From NCBI RefSeq assembly GCF_000262755.1, contig NZ_AFEU01000002.1, positions 806,001 to 870,000 of the forward strand: a stretch of 64,000 nucleotides of DNA, read 5' to 3'. Below are positions 36,646-47,199 of the stretch, piece by piece (positions within the stretch are counted from its first letter, which is position 1; each line of letters starts with the position of its first letter). The translations under genes were made by a program, and so were the position numbers. Source of the stretch: Bacillus methanolicus PB1. GTDB lineage: Bacteria; Bacillota; Bacilli; Bacillales; Cytobacillaceae. The notes under the pieces are model-generated. The model was not told where the DNA came from, searched no databases, and saw only the letters and a list, made by a program, of their open reading frames with translations.

Positions 36646-37335
36646 TTACTTTTCAAAGTAAACTAGCGGGTTATAACCGTCTTTTCTCAGCTGCTCAGCG
36701 AGTTCTTCTGCATGTTTCTTTTCTTTAAAAGCACCGGCTTGAACTTTATAAAATCCCTTGGCGGCAGGGGGAGGTTGGATCGGTTTTTTCTTTAGGTTAT
36801 AATGGTCTGCTATGCCTTTTACAATTGCTTCAGCACATGTTTTTCTGTAAACATCAGAGCGTAGCAGTTTCGCTTCCTGGCGATTGGTCATAAATCCGCA
36901 TTCGACCAGCACTGCCGTCATGTTCGTTTCTCTTAAAACATGAAAATCAGCAGTTTTTACGCCCCGATCTTTCAGGCCGGTAGAGATCACTAAGTTTCGT
37001 TGAATTTTCTCTGCCAGTTTGGCTGCTTCAAGAGGCTTGGAAGTATGCACATATGTTTCAATCCCGCCGGCATCATTCCAGGTGTTTCCATATGCATTCG
37101 CATGAATCGCTACATAACAATCCACTTTCAATCTGTTTGCTTTGTCAGTCCGCTCCTGCAATGGAACATCTTTCAGGTCGGAATGGGCAAAATAAACGGT
37201 AACATTCTCGTATTCCTGAAGCAAATCTCTTGCATAATTCGCAACACTTCGATTGAATTCGTACTCTCGTAAGCCGTCAGGACTGCGCTTGCCTTTTGTA
37301 GAATACCCATGGCCCGCATCAAGCATAATCTTCAT
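36646..37335 (-). CDS. N-acetylmuramoyl-L-alanine amidase with SPOR domain (CwlC-like)
   Basis: The 229-residue protein has an Amidase_3 zinc-hydrolase domain (about 1-170) with LDAGHG (His9), an EYEFN glutamate ligand, IHAN histidine and the VECGFMTN catalytic glutamate, then a proline-rich linker (KKKPIQPPPAA) and a C-terminal SPOR domain (about 182-229, GFYKVQAGAFKEKKHAEELAEQL) that binds denuded glycan. No signal peptide is present. This is the layout of B. subtilis CwlC/CwlH, which lyse the mother cell late in sporulation. The ATG follows AGAGGTG. Confidence 0.87.
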   Translation of the reverse strand: MKIMLDAGHGYSTKGKRSPDGLREYEFNRSVANYARDLLQEYENVTVYFAHSDLKDVPLQERTDKANRLKVDCYVAIHANAYGNTWNDAGGIETYVHTSKPLEAAKLAEKIQRNLVISTGLKDRGVKTADFHVLRETNMTAVLVECGFMTNRQEAKLLRSDVYRKTCAEAIVKGIADHYNLKKKPIQPPPAAKGFYKVQAGAFKEKKHAEELAEQLRKDGYNPLVYFEK

Positions 37336-37440
37336 TTTTACACCTCTTTTCATAAAGACAGCTTGTTCACTTTTAATATATGAAAAAAGGTTCATATCGG
37401 ACACGGCACAAGCCGTGAATGATGATTCTCCTAATTCGGA

Positions 37441-38166
37441 CTAAATGAATTGTAAGGCATCTTTATCAGCAATGATCGTCACATTTTTATGAAGCTTAAG
37501 AACGGATGCCGGGAAATTCTCATTTACTTCGCCATTTACCAATCTCGCAATTGCTTCTGCTTTTGATGAGCCTGATGCAAGCAAAATAATTTCTTTGCTT
37601 TCCATAATCGTCGCAATTCCCATTGTGATCGCACGGGCAGGCACGTCTTCTATAGAAGGAAAAAATCGTGCATTTGCTTTTCGTGTACTTTCAGCAAGTG
37701 TTACGACATGAGTGCGGCTTTCAAACGAAGTCCCCGGTTCATTGAAACCGATGTGCCCGTTATGGCCAATTCCTAAAAGTTGAAGGTCCACACCGTCAAG
37801 ATCTTGAATCACACTCTCAAATCGTGAGCATTCAAGTTGAAGATCTTTTGCCATCCCGTCCGGAATGTATGTCTGTTCAAGAGGAATGTCAATGTGGCTG
37901 AACAATTGTTCCCGCATGAAAAAATGATAGCTGTGGGGGTCGTTCCGGGAGATGCCGACGTATTCATCGAGATTGACGGTTGTGGCTTGTTTGTATGTTG
38001 TTCCGTTCGCCTTGTGGTCTTCAATTAGTTTTTTATAAACACCTTTAGGAGTGCTTCCTGTCGCTAGTCCAATTGTTGCTTTTGGATTGGTCCGCACCAT
38101 TTCAATAATTTTATTCGCAGCCATATTGCTCATTTCATCATAATTTTCAGTTTTTATAATATTCAT
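37441..38166 (-). CDS. nagB: Glucosamine-6-phosphate deaminase
   Basis: NagB converts glucosamine-6-phosphate to fructose-6-phosphate and ammonia, feeding amino sugars into glycolysis. The 241-residue protein has the short Firmicute length. Landmarks are IGLATGSTPKGVY (phosphate-binding), NLDEYVG with the catalytic aspartate region, LGIGHNGHIGFNEPG with the active-site His, and a C-terminal VNGEVNENFPASVL. GAGGAGAG precedes its ATG. Directly upstream is the C-terminal relic of nagA, so the usual nagAB operon has been broken. Confidence 0.95.
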   Translation of the reverse strand: MNIIKTENYDEMSNMAANKIIEMVRTNPKATIGLATGSTPKGVYKKLIEDHKANGTTYKQATTVNLDEYVGISRNDPHSYHFFMREQLFSHIDIPLEQTYIPDGMAKDLQLECSRFESVIQDLDGVDLQLLGIGHNGHIGFNEPGTSFESRTHVVTLAESTRKANARFFPSIEDVPARAITMGIATIMESKEIILLASGSSKAEAIARLVNGEVNENFPASVLKLHKNVTIIADKDALQFI

Positions 38167-38322
38167 TATTAGAGTTCTCTCCTCCTCTTTTATACGCTAT
38201 TTTTCCTCGGCAGAATGTCGCAAATACTTCATCGTTTTCATCAAGAATGACAATATCAGCGTCTTTTCCCGGTGCAAGGCTTCCTTTACGGTCAAAGACA
38301 CCTATTTGTTTTGTCTACCGTA
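38147..38322 (-). pseudogene. nagA: C-terminal remnant of nagA (N-acetylglucosamine-6-phosphate deacetylase)
   Basis: Translated on the minus strand, the segment reads through KGSLAPGKDADIVILDEN and ATFCRGKIAYKRGG to a TGA at 38147-38149. These are the conserved C-terminal motifs of NagA, which normally precedes nagB. Its end overlaps the first codons of nagB, as in intact operons. The upstream 330 or so residues are missing, since unrelated AT-rich sequence follows above 38322. A deletion has removed the gene and probably the operon promoter. Confidence 0.85.
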
Positions 38323-38503
38323 TAATATGCAAAGTTGCTTATACGATTTGGAAAATATTTATCTATTTAAATAAAGCAAAAAGCATTCAAACAATTGTAT
38401 ACTTTAATATAAACGTAAAGGCATTGTTTTTTGTCAAGGCTAAAAAATGCTAAAATAAAAATGATGATTGTATAGGAATACCGTGATAAAGGAGGTAAAA
38501 TGA

Positions 38504-39439
38504 TTGCCGAAAGTACGAACCAGGGACATTATTGAAAAGTTTTCACTGGAGCTGATTAGTGGAGAAGAGGGAATTGACCGTCCGATTACAACAAGTGATA
38601 TTTCTCGCCCCGGAATTGAAATGGCAGGGTATTTTGATTACTATCCGGCTGAGAGGATCCAATTGCTTGGAAAAACAGAGCTTTCTTTTTTTAAGCAATT
38701 AGATGAAGATGCCCGCATAACAAGGGTGGAAAAATTATGTACAGATATCACTCCGGCCATCATTATTACACGAGAGATGGAGGTTCCAAAAGAGCTGATC
38801 GAAGCTTCTGAACGCAAATCGGTCCCAGTACTTCGCTCCCCGCTAAAAACAACCCGTTTTTCAAGCAGGCTGACGAACTTTCTGGAAGGGAAGCTTGCTC
38901 CGACTACTGCCGTACACGGCGTTCTTGTTGATGTTTACGGTATCGGTGTACTAATAACCGGAAAGAGCGGCGTCGGAAAGAGTGAAACGGCCCTTGAGCT
39001 TGTAAAACGCGGTCATCGGCTTGTCGCTGATGATTGTGTTGAAATCCGCAAGGAAGACCAGGATATACTTATTGGAAGTGCTCCTGAACTCATTGAGCAT
39101 CTGCTTGAAATCAGAGGACTTGGTATTATTAATGTTATGACTTTGTTTGGAGCTGGTGCAGTCCGCAGTCATAAGCGAATTACTCTTGTCATTGATCTTG
39201 AACTGTGGGATCCAAACAAGCAGTATGACCGGCTTGGATTGGATGAGGAAAAAGTGAATATCATGGATACAGAAATTACTAAAATTACGGTTCCGGTGCG
39301 CCCCGGCCGAAATCTTGCCGTTATCATTGAAGTTGCTGCGATGAATTTCCGGCTAAAACGAATGGGAGTAAACGCGGCACTGCAATTTACGAATCGTTTG
39401 TCTGATGCGATTGAAGACGGTGACCATGAAGACGTGTAA
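38504..39439 (+). CDS. hprK: HPr kinase/phosphorylase
   Basis: HprK phosphorylates HPr and Crh on Ser46 when glycolytic metabolites are high, driving catabolite repression through CcpA, and dephosphorylates them when phosphate rises. The 311-residue protein has an N-terminal domain (1-130), the P-loop GKSGVGKS at 153-160, His138, and the signature [15 protein letters not shown]. The TTG start follows AAAGGAGG. The crh gene it would act on is 18 kb downstream. hprK opens the hprK-lgt-yvoD-ppaX-yvoF operon. Confidence 0.97.
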   Translation: MPKVRTRDIIEKFSLELISGEEGIDRPITTSDISRPGIEMAGYFDYYPAERIQLLGKTELSFFKQLDEDARITRVEKLCTDITPAIIITREMEVPKELIEASERKSVPVLRSPLKTTRFSSRLTNFLEGKLAPTTAVHGVLVDVYGIGVLITGKSGVGKSETALELVKRGHRLVADDCVEIRKEDQDILIGSAPELIEHLLEIRGLGIINVMTLFGAGAVRSHKRITLVIDLELWDPNKQYDRLGLDEEKVNIMDTEITKITVPVRPGRNLAVIIEVAAMNFRLKRMGVNAALQFTNRLSDAIEDGDHEDV

Positions 39440-39465
39440 CAGAATTTCAGTTTTGAGGTGAAATA

Positions 39466-40287
39466 ATGGAAGAGAACATTCAGCCGATTGACCCAATTGC
39501 CTTCACGCTTGGACCGATCCAGGTTCACTGGTATGGTGTGATTATTGGCCTCGGGATTGCTCTCGCTCTATGGGTTGCCATGAGAGAAGGGGAAAAGCGG
39601 GGCATGCCGAAGGATATATTTGCTGATTTAATGCTTTGGGCGATTCCGATTGCGATTATTTCAGCACGCATTTATTATGTAATTTTCCAATGGGATTATT
39701 ATTCCCAGAACCCGGGTGAAATTATTAAAATTTGGAATGGGGGAATTGCCATTCACGGCGCCCTGATTGGTTCAGTTATTACCGCATCTGTTTTTTCTAA
39801 AAATAGAGGCATTTCTTTCTGGAAACTGGCGGACGTTGCTGCACCTAGTATAATTCTCGGCCAGGCGATCGGCCGCTGGGGAAATTTTATAAATCAGGAA
39901 GCACACGGAGGAGAAGTAAGCCGTTCTTTTCTTGAAGGCTTGCATTTGCCGGAATTTATTATTAACCAGATGTATATTAACGGAGCGTACTATCATCCGA
40001 CTTTCTTATATGAATCTATTTGGAATTTTCTCGGGTTTATCGTACTGATCCTATTAAGACGGGTAAATTTGCGGAGAGGCGAACTGTTTTTGACTTATGT
40101 TATCTGGTATTCAATCGGACGGTTTTTTATCGAAGGTATGAGGACAGATAGTTTAATGCTTACGGAAAGTTTAAGGATGGCGCAAACGATCTCAATTGTT
40201 CTAATTATCGGCGCAATTGTATTAATGATTTACAGGAGGATGAATCGAAATTCGGATGCTCGTTATTTAGATAAAAGCAATGAGTAG
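39466..40287 (+). CDS. lgt: Prolipoprotein diacylglyceryl transferase
   Basis: Lgt adds diacylglycerol to the lipobox cysteine of prelipoproteins, the first step of lipoprotein maturation. The 273-residue membrane protein has about seven helices and the Lgt signature [15 protein letters not shown] (around residues 135-149) with conserved Arg and Asn, plus [12 protein letters not shown] and the [11 protein letters not shown] region. Substrates in this window include CccB and the DUF4352 lipoprotein. The start follows GAGGTG. Confidence 0.97.
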   Translation: MEENIQPIDPIAFTLGPIQVHWYGVIIGLGIALALWVAMREGEKRGMPKDIFADLMLWAIPIAIISARIYYVIFQWDYYSQNPGEIIKIWNGGIAIHGALIGSVITASVFSKNRGISFWKLADVAAPSIILGQAIGRWGNFINQEAHGGEVSRSFLEGLHLPEFIINQMYINGAYYHPTFLYESIWNFLGFIVLILLRRVNLRRGELFLTYVIWYSIGRFFIEGMRTDSLMLTESLRMAQTISIVLIIGAIVLMIYRRMNRNSDARYLDKSNE

Positions 40288-40338
40288 TATAAAAATCATT
40301 TTCTAGTGGAAATGGATGAGCAGAGGAGAAGAATTAAA

Positions 40339-41289
40339 ATGCTGATTGGGTCACTGAAAAGGGGCAGTATCATCGGGCTAAAAACAACATGGTCTCTTGG
40401 GAAAATTATTTTTCCGATAACACTCTTTGTTTCTTTGCTTCAATATACACCTGTTTTACCGTGGATGATTGGCTTGATTACGCCGTTTATGAATGTACTT
40501 GGTTTATCAGGGGATGCCGCGATTCCAATTGTAATCGGAAATTTTTTAAACTTATATGCCGCCATCGGTGCGATTTTATCTCTTGATTTAACGGTAAAGG
40601 AAGTTTTTATCATTGTCGTTATGCTTTCGTTTTCCCATAACATTTTTGTGGAATCAAGTGTCGCCCTTAAAGTCGGGGTTAAATTATGGATCATCACAGC
40701 CGTCAGGCTCGGGCTTGCCTTTCTGTCTGCCATTGTGATCAACCTCATCTGGCAAGGCGGCTCAGAACCGGCAAAGTATGGTTTGATTCCTCCAAAAGCA
40801 GTTCATGTAAGCGGCTGGGAAAACATTATATTGGACGGGCTTCAGAAAGCGGGAATCGGTATTTTACAGCTGGCTATCATTGTCATTCCGCTGATGATCG
40901 GGATTCAAATATTAAAGGATTTAAAATGGCTCAATGTTTTTTCGAAATGGATGGCGCCTTTGACAAAGATCCTTGGTATGAAAGAAAATACATCAACCAC
41001 TTTGGCAGCAGGTCTTATGTTCGGTCTTGCGTATGGTGCGGGAGTTATGATTCAAGCTGTTAAGGAGGACGGCGTCAGCCAAAAGGATGTAACGCTTGCG
41101 TTTATTTTCCTTGCCGCCTGCCATGCCGTTGTTGAGGATACATTAATTTTTGTGCCGCTCGGAATCTCTGTTCTGCCGCTTTTCTTCATCCGGCTGGGCA
41201 CTGCCATTATGCTGACGCTTGCAGTCGGATTTTTCTGGAATCGGGCGGAGCTCGCAAAAAGAAAGGGAATAGCAACATATGAACACTAA
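40339..41289 (+). CDS. yvoD: Nucleoside-recognition (Gate) domain membrane protein YvoD
   Basis: The 316-residue protein has about eight hydrophobic segments and the Gate/nucleoside-recognition family features ([46 protein letters not shown]). Transport function has been proposed for the family, but no substrate is known. ATG 40339 is preferred: GAGGAGA lies ten bases upstream and the preceding in-frame codons are hydrophilic. It overlaps ppaX by 11 bases. Confidence 0.87.
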   Translation: MLIGSLKRGSIIGLKTTWSLGKIIFPITLFVSLLQYTPVLPWMIGLITPFMNVLGLSGDAAIPIVIGNFLNLYAAIGAILSLDLTVKEVFIIVVMLSFSHNIFVESSVALKVGVKLWIITAVRLGLAFLSAIVINLIWQGGSEPAKYGLIPPKAVHVSGWENIILDGLQKAGIGILQLAIIVIPLMIGIQILKDLKWLNVFSKWMAPLTKILGMKENTSTTLAAGLMFGLAYGAGVMIQAVKEDGVSQKDVTLAFIFLAACHAVVEDTLIFVPLGISVLPLFFIRLGTAIMLTLAVGFFWNRAELAKRKGIATYEH

Positions 41290-41923
41290 AATCAACACTG
41301 TATTATTTGACTTAGATGGCACATTGATTGATACAAATGAATTAATTATTTCGTCGTTTTTACATACATTGGAAAAGTACTATCCCGGCCAATATAAGCG
41401 GGCTGATGTGATCCCGTTTATGGGCCCTACCTTAGAGGAAACATTTGAAGGAATCAATAAAGATCTGGCGGAGGATTTGGCGAAAACATACCGCGAATTC
41501 AACATCTCCAACCATGACCTTTTTGTAAAAGAATTTGACGGAGTGTATGAAACCGTCCGGGTGTTAAAAGAAAACGGCATTAAGCTCGGAATCGTGACGA
41601 CAAAACGCCTGGATGTTGCATTAAAAGGGATCAAGCTTACAAAACTCGATGAATTGTTTGATTGTCTTGTTGCCATTGACCATGTAAAAAAACCAAAGCC
41701 TGATCCGGAGCCGATTTTGCTTGCTTTAGAACAGTTACAGTCTGTTCCTGAAGAAACATTAATGGTCGGGGATAACCACCACGATATTTTGGCTGGAAAA
41801 AATGCCGGAACGAAAACGGCAGGTGTTGCCTGGTCGCTGAAGGGCAAAGATTATTTAGCCCAGTTTGAACCAGACTATATGTTGAACAATATAGCTGATT
41901 TATTATTCATTCTTGGAGTGTAA
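41279..41923 (+). CDS. ppaX: Pyrophosphatase PpaX
   Basis: PpaX hydrolyses the pyrophosphate that HprK releases when it dephosphorylates Ser-phosphorylated HPr, explaining its place in the hprK operon. The 214-residue HAD-superfamily protein has the nucleophile motif [10 protein letters not shown] (residues 10-19), the cap domain (about 20-85), GIVTTKR (motif II), the lysine in KKPKPDPEP and MVGDNHHDI (motif IV). Length matches B. subtilis PpaX (216). Confidence 0.95.
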   Translation: MNTKINTVLFDLDGTLIDTNELIISSFLHTLEKYYPGQYKRADVIPFMGPTLEETFEGINKDLAEDLAKTYREFNISNHDLFVKEFDGVYETVRVLKENGIKLGIVTTKRLDVALKGIKLTKLDELFDCLVAIDHVKKPKPDPEPILLALEQLQSVPEETLMVGDNHHDILAGKNAGTKTAGVAWSLKGKDYLAQFEPDYMLNNIADLLFILGV

Positions 41924-41926
41924 AAC

Positions 41927-42463
41927 ATGAGAAGAACGACCCGTTATCCTGTTAAAGGTGCCAATTCATTGCGACATGTCTATAAAACGGTTCCCTTTTG
42001 GAAAGTAGTCAAAAATTTTATCGTCATTCAAATTGCGCGCTACACTCCGTTTCTTGGAATGAAAAACTGGCTGTACCGGACATTTTTAAAAATGAAGATC
42101 GGTGAGGGAACATCTTTTGCATTAATGGTGATGCTTGATGTGATGTTTCCTGAGAAAATAAGCGTTGGACGCAATACGGTGATCGGCTATAATACGACGA
42201 TTTTGGCACATGAATATTTAATTAAAGAATATCGCCTCGGGAATGTAGAGATCGGCAGTGAGGTCATGATTGGTGCGAATACGACTATTTTGCCCGGGAT
42301 CACGATAGGCGATGGAGCGATCGTATCGGCAGGCACGCTTGTCCATAAGGATGTGCCGCCCGGTGCATTTGTCGGAGGAAACCCGATGAAAGTGATCTAT
42401 ACAAAAGAAGAATTGGAGAAACGGCGAGCGGATGACCCAATTTATGGAAAAAGGGAAGAGTAA
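41927..42463 (+). CDS. yvoF: Hexapeptide-repeat acyltransferase YvoF
   Basis: The 178-residue protein has a short basic N-terminus and a left-handed beta-helix made of hexapeptide repeats (about residues 70-165, such as EIGSEVMIGANTTILPGITIGDGAIVSAGTLV), like sugar or lipid O-acetyltransferases of the LpxA fold. The conserved GGNPMKVIYTKEE tail is typical of maltose acetyltransferase-like enzymes. The exact acceptor is unknown. It starts three bases after ppaX and ends the hprK operon. Confidence 0.9.
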   Translation: MRRTTRYPVKGANSLRHVYKTVPFWKVVKNFIVIQIARYTPFLGMKNWLYRTFLKMKIGEGTSFALMVMLDVMFPEKISVGRNTVIGYNTTILAHEYLIKEYRLGNVEIGSEVMIGANTTILPGITIGDGAIVSAGTLVHKDVPPGAFVGGNPMKVIYTKEELEKRRADDPIYGKREE

Positions 42464-42464
42464 G

Positions 42465-42495
42465 AGTCTGGAACTTTGCGTTTCAGGCTTTTTTA
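42465..42495 (+). terminator. Terminator after yvoF
   Basis: AGTCTGGAAC pairs with GTTTCAGGCT (two G-U pairs) around TTTGC, followed by TTTTT. Confidence 0.8.
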
Positions 42496-42607
42496 AAAGT
42501 TTTTGATCATGGTTTTATTATTGAAAGTAGGAAAAAATTCATACTGATAGGAATTTTTTTAAATGAAATTGAACGGTGCGGACTCTTTTTAAAGGCAGAT
42601 GAATGAA

Positions 42608-42768
42608 ATGAGCCGTTAAACAGGTCATATGAGTCTTTATTTGAAAATATGAGCCGTTATTTTTGATAATGAGCCTTTAATTTCATTTATGAGCCTTTAT
42701 TTTGGTTTATGAGTCTTTATTCTTATTTATGAGCTTTTATATGAATTTATGAGCTTTCACTATGTTCG
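42608..42768. repeat. 20-bp tandem array 3 (8 units, ATGAGCC core)
   Basis: ATGAGCC or ATGAGTC starts recur at 42608, 42629, 42649, 42669, 42689, 42709, 42729 and 42749, a 20-bp period (one interval of 21). The variable half is AT-rich. This is the same family as the arrays at 15.3 and 32.0 kb. Confidence 0.88.
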
Positions 42769-43179
42769 CCAACATTGAAAAAATTTTTCTATGGAAAAGG
42801 GGCGGAGCTGTGCAAACAAAAATAGAAATGCCATCCTTTCTTTAGCAAGATACATGTTTAGTTATGTAAATATTTAGAGCATGGCTTCGCTCATACCGCC
42901 TTATTATGTTGGTTATGTTCTTATATGAACCTATTTCTATGTCATAGTTTGAAGTTTAAACTCAAGCTCGCTTTTTCAAAAAAATTTTCTGTTGACTATC
43001 GTCAAAATGAGCGATAAACTACAAATAACTTCACTTTGCTACCATATTAACGAACTAAAGGATTCAGAACTTTTATTAAAATAAATTCGGGTTATGACAA
43101 AAACGAGCAGATTTACAGCTGTTTGAACTTGCAGCCGCATGTATTTTCGGTTCGTTTACTTAAATAAAGGGTGAAAAGA
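42769..43179. other. AT-rich leader before hisZ
   Basis: No gene is seen over about 400 bases. I looked for a T-box leader (GGGTGGNACCGCG core) that might control his genes and did not find one. A small palindrome, AAGTTTAAACT, occurs near 42950. A promoter for the his operon must lie here but is not clear. Confidence 0.35.
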
Positions 43180-44364
43180 ATGAGTCAGTTATTTATGTTT
43201 GAGAAGCCGCTCGGCATGAGAGATACACTGCCGGAATTATATGAAACGAAGGATCATGTGCGGTCCTCCATTGAGGAAGAAATGAAACGCTGGGGCTATC
43301 AGTTTATTGAGACTCCGGCGCTTGAATATTATGAAACGGTTGGAGCCGCGTCCGCTATATTGGATCAGCAGTTGTTTAAACTATTAGACCAGCAGGGTCA
43401 TACGCTTGTGCTTAGACCTGATATGACGGCACCGATAGCGCGTGTAGCCGCTTCCAAGCTGTTAAAAGACGATATGCCGCTGCGCCTTGCTTATTCGGCG
43501 AATGTATACAGAGCTCAGCAGCGGGAAGGCGGCCGCCCGGCAGAATTTGAACAGATCGGGGTTGAATGTATCGGTGACGGCACGGTAAGTGCTGACGGGG
43601 AAGTCATTGCCTTAATGATTTCATCGATTAAAGAAGCAGGCTTGGCAGACTTTCAAGTTTCCGTCGGCCATATTGGTTTTGTTCAGGAATTTTTCCGGGA
43701 AATTCTCGGAACGGAAGAACGGGCCAATGCATTGATGAAATTTTTATATGAAAAAAATTATGTCGGGTACAGGGAGCATGTAAAATCACTTAGCCTTTCT
43801 TCCATTGATAAGCAGCGTTTGTTGGAGTTTTTGCAGCTAAGGGGCGGAGAAGAAGTTATCAAACTTGCATTCAAGCTTATCGAAAACGGATGCGGAGCAG
43901 AAGCCGTTCGTCAATTGCGGCAGCTCTGGGAAACGATTTCCGATTACGGTGAAGAAGCATCGGTAAAGTTCGATTTAACGCTTGTCAGCCATATGAGCTA
44001 TTACACCGGAATCTTATTTGAAGTGTATGCCGGAAGCGTTGGCTTTCCGATCGGAAATGGCGGAAGATATGATCTTTTAATGCAAAAATTCGGCAAAACA
44101 ACCGGTGCTACAGGGTTCGCATTAAGACTTGACCGGATGATCGAAGCACTGGGGACACTTGAAAAAAGCGAGCCGGTCATTTGTATTTTATTCAGCGACG
44201 AACGCCGAAAAGAGGCGTTTGAAATAGCGAAAGCGAAACGGGCGGACGGAATGCGGGTCGTTCTCCAGGATATAAACGGCGTAAACAATGTGGATGCCTG
44301 TACCAATAAGTATGCTGATACAATCTTTTTATTAGGAAGTGCAGGAAGGAGGCCTTCGTCTTGA
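43180..44364 (+). CDS. hisZ: ATP phosphoribosyltransferase regulatory subunit HisZ
   Basis: HisZ is a histidyl-tRNA synthetase paralogue that partners short-form HisG and gives it histidine feedback control. The 394-residue protein keeps class II synthetase motifs ([50 protein letters not shown]) but lacks the tRNA-binding C-terminal domain. ATG 43180 has AAAGGGTG six bases upstream. It is first in hisZGDBHAFI and its stop overlaps the hisG start by four bases. Confidence 0.94.
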   Translation: MSQLFMFEKPLGMRDTLPELYETKDHVRSSIEEEMKRWGYQFIETPALEYYETVGAASAILDQQLFKLLDQQGHTLVLRPDMTAPIARVAASKLLKDDMPLRLAYSANVYRAQQREGGRPAEFEQIGVECIGDGTVSADGEVIALMISSIKEAGLADFQVSVGHIGFVQEFFREILGTEERANALMKFLYEKNYVGYREHVKSLSLSSIDKQRLLEFLQLRGGEEVIKLAFKLIENGCGAEAVRQLRQLWETISDYGEEASVKFDLTLVSHMSYYTGILFEVYAGSVGFPIGNGGRYDLLMQKFGKTTGATGFALRLDRMIEALGTLEKSEPVICILFSDERRKEAFEIAKAKRADGMRVVLQDINGVNNVDACTNKYADTIFLLGSAGRRPSS

Positions 44365-45008
44365 GTGAGTTAGTAACGGTTGCAATGCCGAAAGGCCGGA
44401 TTTTTGAAGAAGCTGTTGAATTATTGCGAATGGCCGGCTACCGTTTGCCTCCCGAATTTGAAGATTCACGGAAATTAATCATTGATGTAGAAGAAGAACG
44501 GATGCGCTTTATCCTCGCAAAGCCGATGGATGTTCTCACGTACGTGGAACACGGTGTGGCTGACCTAGGGATCGCCGGAAAAGATGTTATGCTTGAAGAA
44601 GAACGGGATGTTTACGAATTGCTTGATTTGAAAATCAGCCATTGTTATCTTGCCGTTGCCGGCCTTCCAAACACGAAAATGAACGATGTCGCTCCAAAAA
44701 TTGCGACAAAATATCCGAATGTGGCCGCTGCTTATTTTCGTGAGCAAGGGGAACAGGTGGAAATTATTAAATTGAACGGATCGATTGAATTGGCGCCGTT
44801 AATCGGACTTTCCGACCGAATTGTTGATATTGTTTCAACGGGGCGGACATTGAAGGAAAACGGCTTGGTTGAATATGAACGGATTGTTGATATTACATCG
44901 CGGCTTGTCGTCAACCCGGTAAGCTATCGGATGAAAGATGAGCGGATCAGTGAGCTTGTGGAACGGCTAAGTACTGTTATTGAGGGCGAGGCTGTCCGGC
45001 AGCCGTAA
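44361..45008 (+). CDS. hisG: ATP phosphoribosyltransferase, short form
   Basis: HisG catalyses the first step of histidine synthesis, joining ATP and PRPP. The 215-residue length is the short form without the C-terminal regulatory domain, consistent with the upstream hisZ. Motifs include [28 protein letters not shown] and the PRPP loop [14 protein letters not shown]. The TTG start follows GGAAGGAGG and overlaps hisZ. Confidence 0.96.
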   Translation: MSELVTVAMPKGRIFEEAVELLRMAGYRLPPEFEDSRKLIIDVEEERMRFILAKPMDVLTYVEHGVADLGIAGKDVMLEEERDVYELLDLKISHCYLAVAGLPNTKMNDVAPKIATKYPNVAAAYFREQGEQVEIIKLNGSIELAPLIGLSDRIVDIVSTGRTLKENGLVEYERIVDITSRLVVNPVSYRMKDERISELVERLSTVIEGEAVRQP

Positions 45009-45029
45009 GCGTCTGAAAGGATGAAAGAT

Positions 45030-46298
45030 GTGAAAATATTAAAGGTCAAGGATCTTATTTCGATAAAAAGAACAGTTGACAGCGGAACTGAACAACAGCG
45101 GGCTGCTGTAAAAGAAATCATTAGTGAAGTTCGTGAAAAAGGCGATGCCGCGTTGATTGAGTATACAGAAAAATTCGATGGGGTCCGGTTATCTTCTTTG
45201 TCCGTGACAGAAGAAGAAGTGGACGAGGCATTTAATGAGATTAGCGAACAATTTGTTTCGATTATCAAGGAAGCGGCTGAAAATATTCGCGCTTTTCATG
45301 AAAAACAATTGCGCCCTTCTTGGATGACAACTGATAAAACGGGGACGATTCTCGGCCAAAAGGTAACGCCGCTAGCTTCTGCCGGCGTTTATGTACCGGG
45401 AGGAACGGCTGCCTATCCTTCTTCAGTGCTGATGAATGTGATTCCGGCAAAAGTGGCAGGCGTGGAGCGGATTGTAATGGTTTCGCCGCCCGGCCGAAAT
45501 GGAAAGCTTCCGCCAGCCGTGTTAGTGGCGGCAAGGATTGCCGGAGTGAAGGAGATATATAAGGTCGGGGGAGCGCAGTCGATTGCGGCGCTTTCCTACG
45601 GAACAGAAACAATCAAACCTGTCGATAAAATTACCGGACCCGGAAATATTTTTGTAGCGCTGGCCAAAAGAGAAGTGTTTGGCGATGTCGACATTGACAT
45701 GATCGCCGGACCAAGTGAAATTGCCGTGCTGGCTGATAGTACTGCAAAAGCACATGAAATAGCTGCCGACTTATTATCACAGGCGGAGCATGACAGTCGT
45801 GCATGCAGCATCCTTGTGACAACATCAGAGCAACTGGCAAAGGATGTTTCACTTGAAGTGGAAAAACAGCTTTCCGATCTGCCGCGCAAAGAAATTGCGG
45901 CTCAATCGATTGCGGATTACGGAGCGATTTATGTCGCAGAACATATGGACGAAGCAGTTGAAACAATTAATGCTCTGGCACCGGAGCATCTTGAGATCAT
46001 CACAGAGAATGCGATAGAGCTTTTAGGAAAAATTCGCAACGCAGGAGCAATTTTTATCGGCAGATTCAGCTCTGAACCGGTCGGCGACTATTTTGCCGGG
46101 CCGAATCATGTTTTGCCGACAAATGGGACGGCGCGGTTTTCCAGCCCGCTTAGTGTCGAGGATTTTCAGAAAAAATCAAGCATTATTGCTTACAGTCAAA
46201 CAGCTCTAGAGCAAAATATAGATAAAATAGCTGCGTTTGCCCGTTTGGAAGGGCTTGAAGCACATGCCCGGGCAGTGGAAGCAAGGTTTAAGGATTAG
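45030..46298 (+). CDS. hisD: Histidinol dehydrogenase
   Basis: HisD oxidises L-histidinol to L-histidine in two NAD-dependent, zinc-requiring steps. The 422-residue protein has [49 protein letters not shown](S) with metal-binding residues, and [17 protein letters not shown]. The GTG at 45030 lies eight bases after AAAGGA, while ATG 45021 abuts it. It follows hisG by about 20 bases. Confidence 0.96.
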   Translation: MKILKVKDLISIKRTVDSGTEQQRAAVKEIISEVREKGDAALIEYTEKFDGVRLSSLSVTEEEVDEAFNEISEQFVSIIKEAAENIRAFHEKQLRPSWMTTDKTGTILGQKVTPLASAGVYVPGGTAAYPSSVLMNVIPAKVAGVERIVMVSPPGRNGKLPPAVLVAARIAGVKEIYKVGGAQSIAALSYGTETIKPVDKITGPGNIFVALAKREVFGDVDIDMIAGPSEIAVLADSTAKAHEIAADLLSQAEHDSRACSILVTTSEQLAKDVSLEVEKQLSDLPRKEIAAQSIADYGAIYVAEHMDEAVETINALAPEHLEIITENAIELLGKIRNAGAIFIGRFSSEPVGDYFAGPNHVLPTNGTARFSSPLSVEDFQKKSSIIAYSQTALEQNIDKIAAFARLEGLEAHARAVEARFKD

Positions 46299-46422
46299 TC
46301 ATAAATTTAATATTGATATGGGATTGAAGGGCCGACCGGTCGAGACTAAATCTTTTACAATCGGGCGATTTTGCTGGCTGTTGAAGAAAGATTGAAGGAC
46401 CAATCGTGATGGAGGCAAAAGA

Positions 46423-47010
46423 ATGGAAAGAACCTCAAGTGTATATCGAAAAACTAACGAAACAGATATTAAACTAACGTTTACAATCGACGGTGAAGGC
46501 AAGTCGGACATTGAAACAGGTGTGCCGTTTATGACCCATATGCTCGATCTGTTTACGAAACACGGCCAATTTAACCTGACAGTTGATGCAAAGGGCGATA
46601 TTGAAGTTGATGACCACCATACTACAGAAGATATTGGGATATGTCTTGGACAGGCTCTCCGCGAAGCACTTGGCGATAAGAAAGGAATCCGGCGTTACGG
46701 AAATGCTTTTGTTCCGATGGATGAAGCCCTCGCTCAAGTTGTCGTCGATTTGAGCAACCGTCCGCATCTGGAAATGCGCGCTGAGTTTCCCTCCCAAAAG
46801 GCAGGAAATTTTGATACAGAGCTTGTGCATGAGTTTTTATGGAAACTTGCGCTTGAGGCACGGATGAATCTTCATGTAATTGTACATTATGGGAAAAACA
46901 CGCACCATATGATTGAAGCGGTTTTTAAGGCGCTTGGCCGCGCTCTTGATGAGGCGACAATGATCGATCCCCGGATTAAAGGGATTCCGTCCACGAAAGG
47001 GATGTTATAA
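46423..47010 (+). CDS. hisB: Imidazoleglycerol-phosphate dehydratase
   Basis: HisB removes water from imidazoleglycerol phosphate, the sixth step of histidine synthesis. The 195-residue protein has the two manganese-binding HHxxE-type motifs, EVDDHHTTEDIGICLG (about 65-80) and KNTHHMIEAVFKALGRAL (about 160-180). GATGGAGG precedes the ATG. The 124-base gap after hisD is longer than other gaps in this operon. Confidence 0.97.
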   Translation: MERTSSVYRKTNETDIKLTFTIDGEGKSDIETGVPFMTHMLDLFTKHGQFNLTVDAKGDIEVDDHHTTEDIGICLGQALREALGDKKGIRRYGNAFVPMDEALAQVVVDLSNRPHLEMRAEFPSQKAGNFDTELVHEFLWKLALEARMNLHVIVHYGKNTHHMIEAVFKALGRALDEATMIDPRIKGIPSTKGML

Positions 47011-47020
47011 ATAAATCAGC

Positions 47021-47166
47021 CGCCCTTGCATCACGTTAACGCGTTAAACCATTGAGGGACAGGCCCGCACCGCGTTAACGCGTTAAATCATTGAGGGACA
47101 GGCCCGCACCGCGTTAACGCGTTAAATTGTTGGGGGTCTGACCCGCACTGCGTTAATGCGTTAAAG
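47021..47166. repeat. 39-bp-period repeat cluster between hisB and hisH
   Basis: The palindrome TTAACGCGTTAA occurs at 47036, 47075 and 47114, exactly 39 bases apart, and a degenerate fourth copy (TTAATGCGTTAA) follows. GGGACAGGCCC or GGGTCTGACCC lies between the copies. The array sits inside the his operon, so any hairpin would affect expression of hisH and later genes. Confidence 0.88.
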
Positions 47167-47199
47167 TAAGCAGAGAGCTTTGCGAAAGGGGTATTATAA

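Noticed and set aside
42769-43179. T-box or histidine leader peptide upstream of hisZ
   Set aside because: No GGGTGGNACCGCG-like antiterminator core, no run of His codons, and no paired terminator were found.
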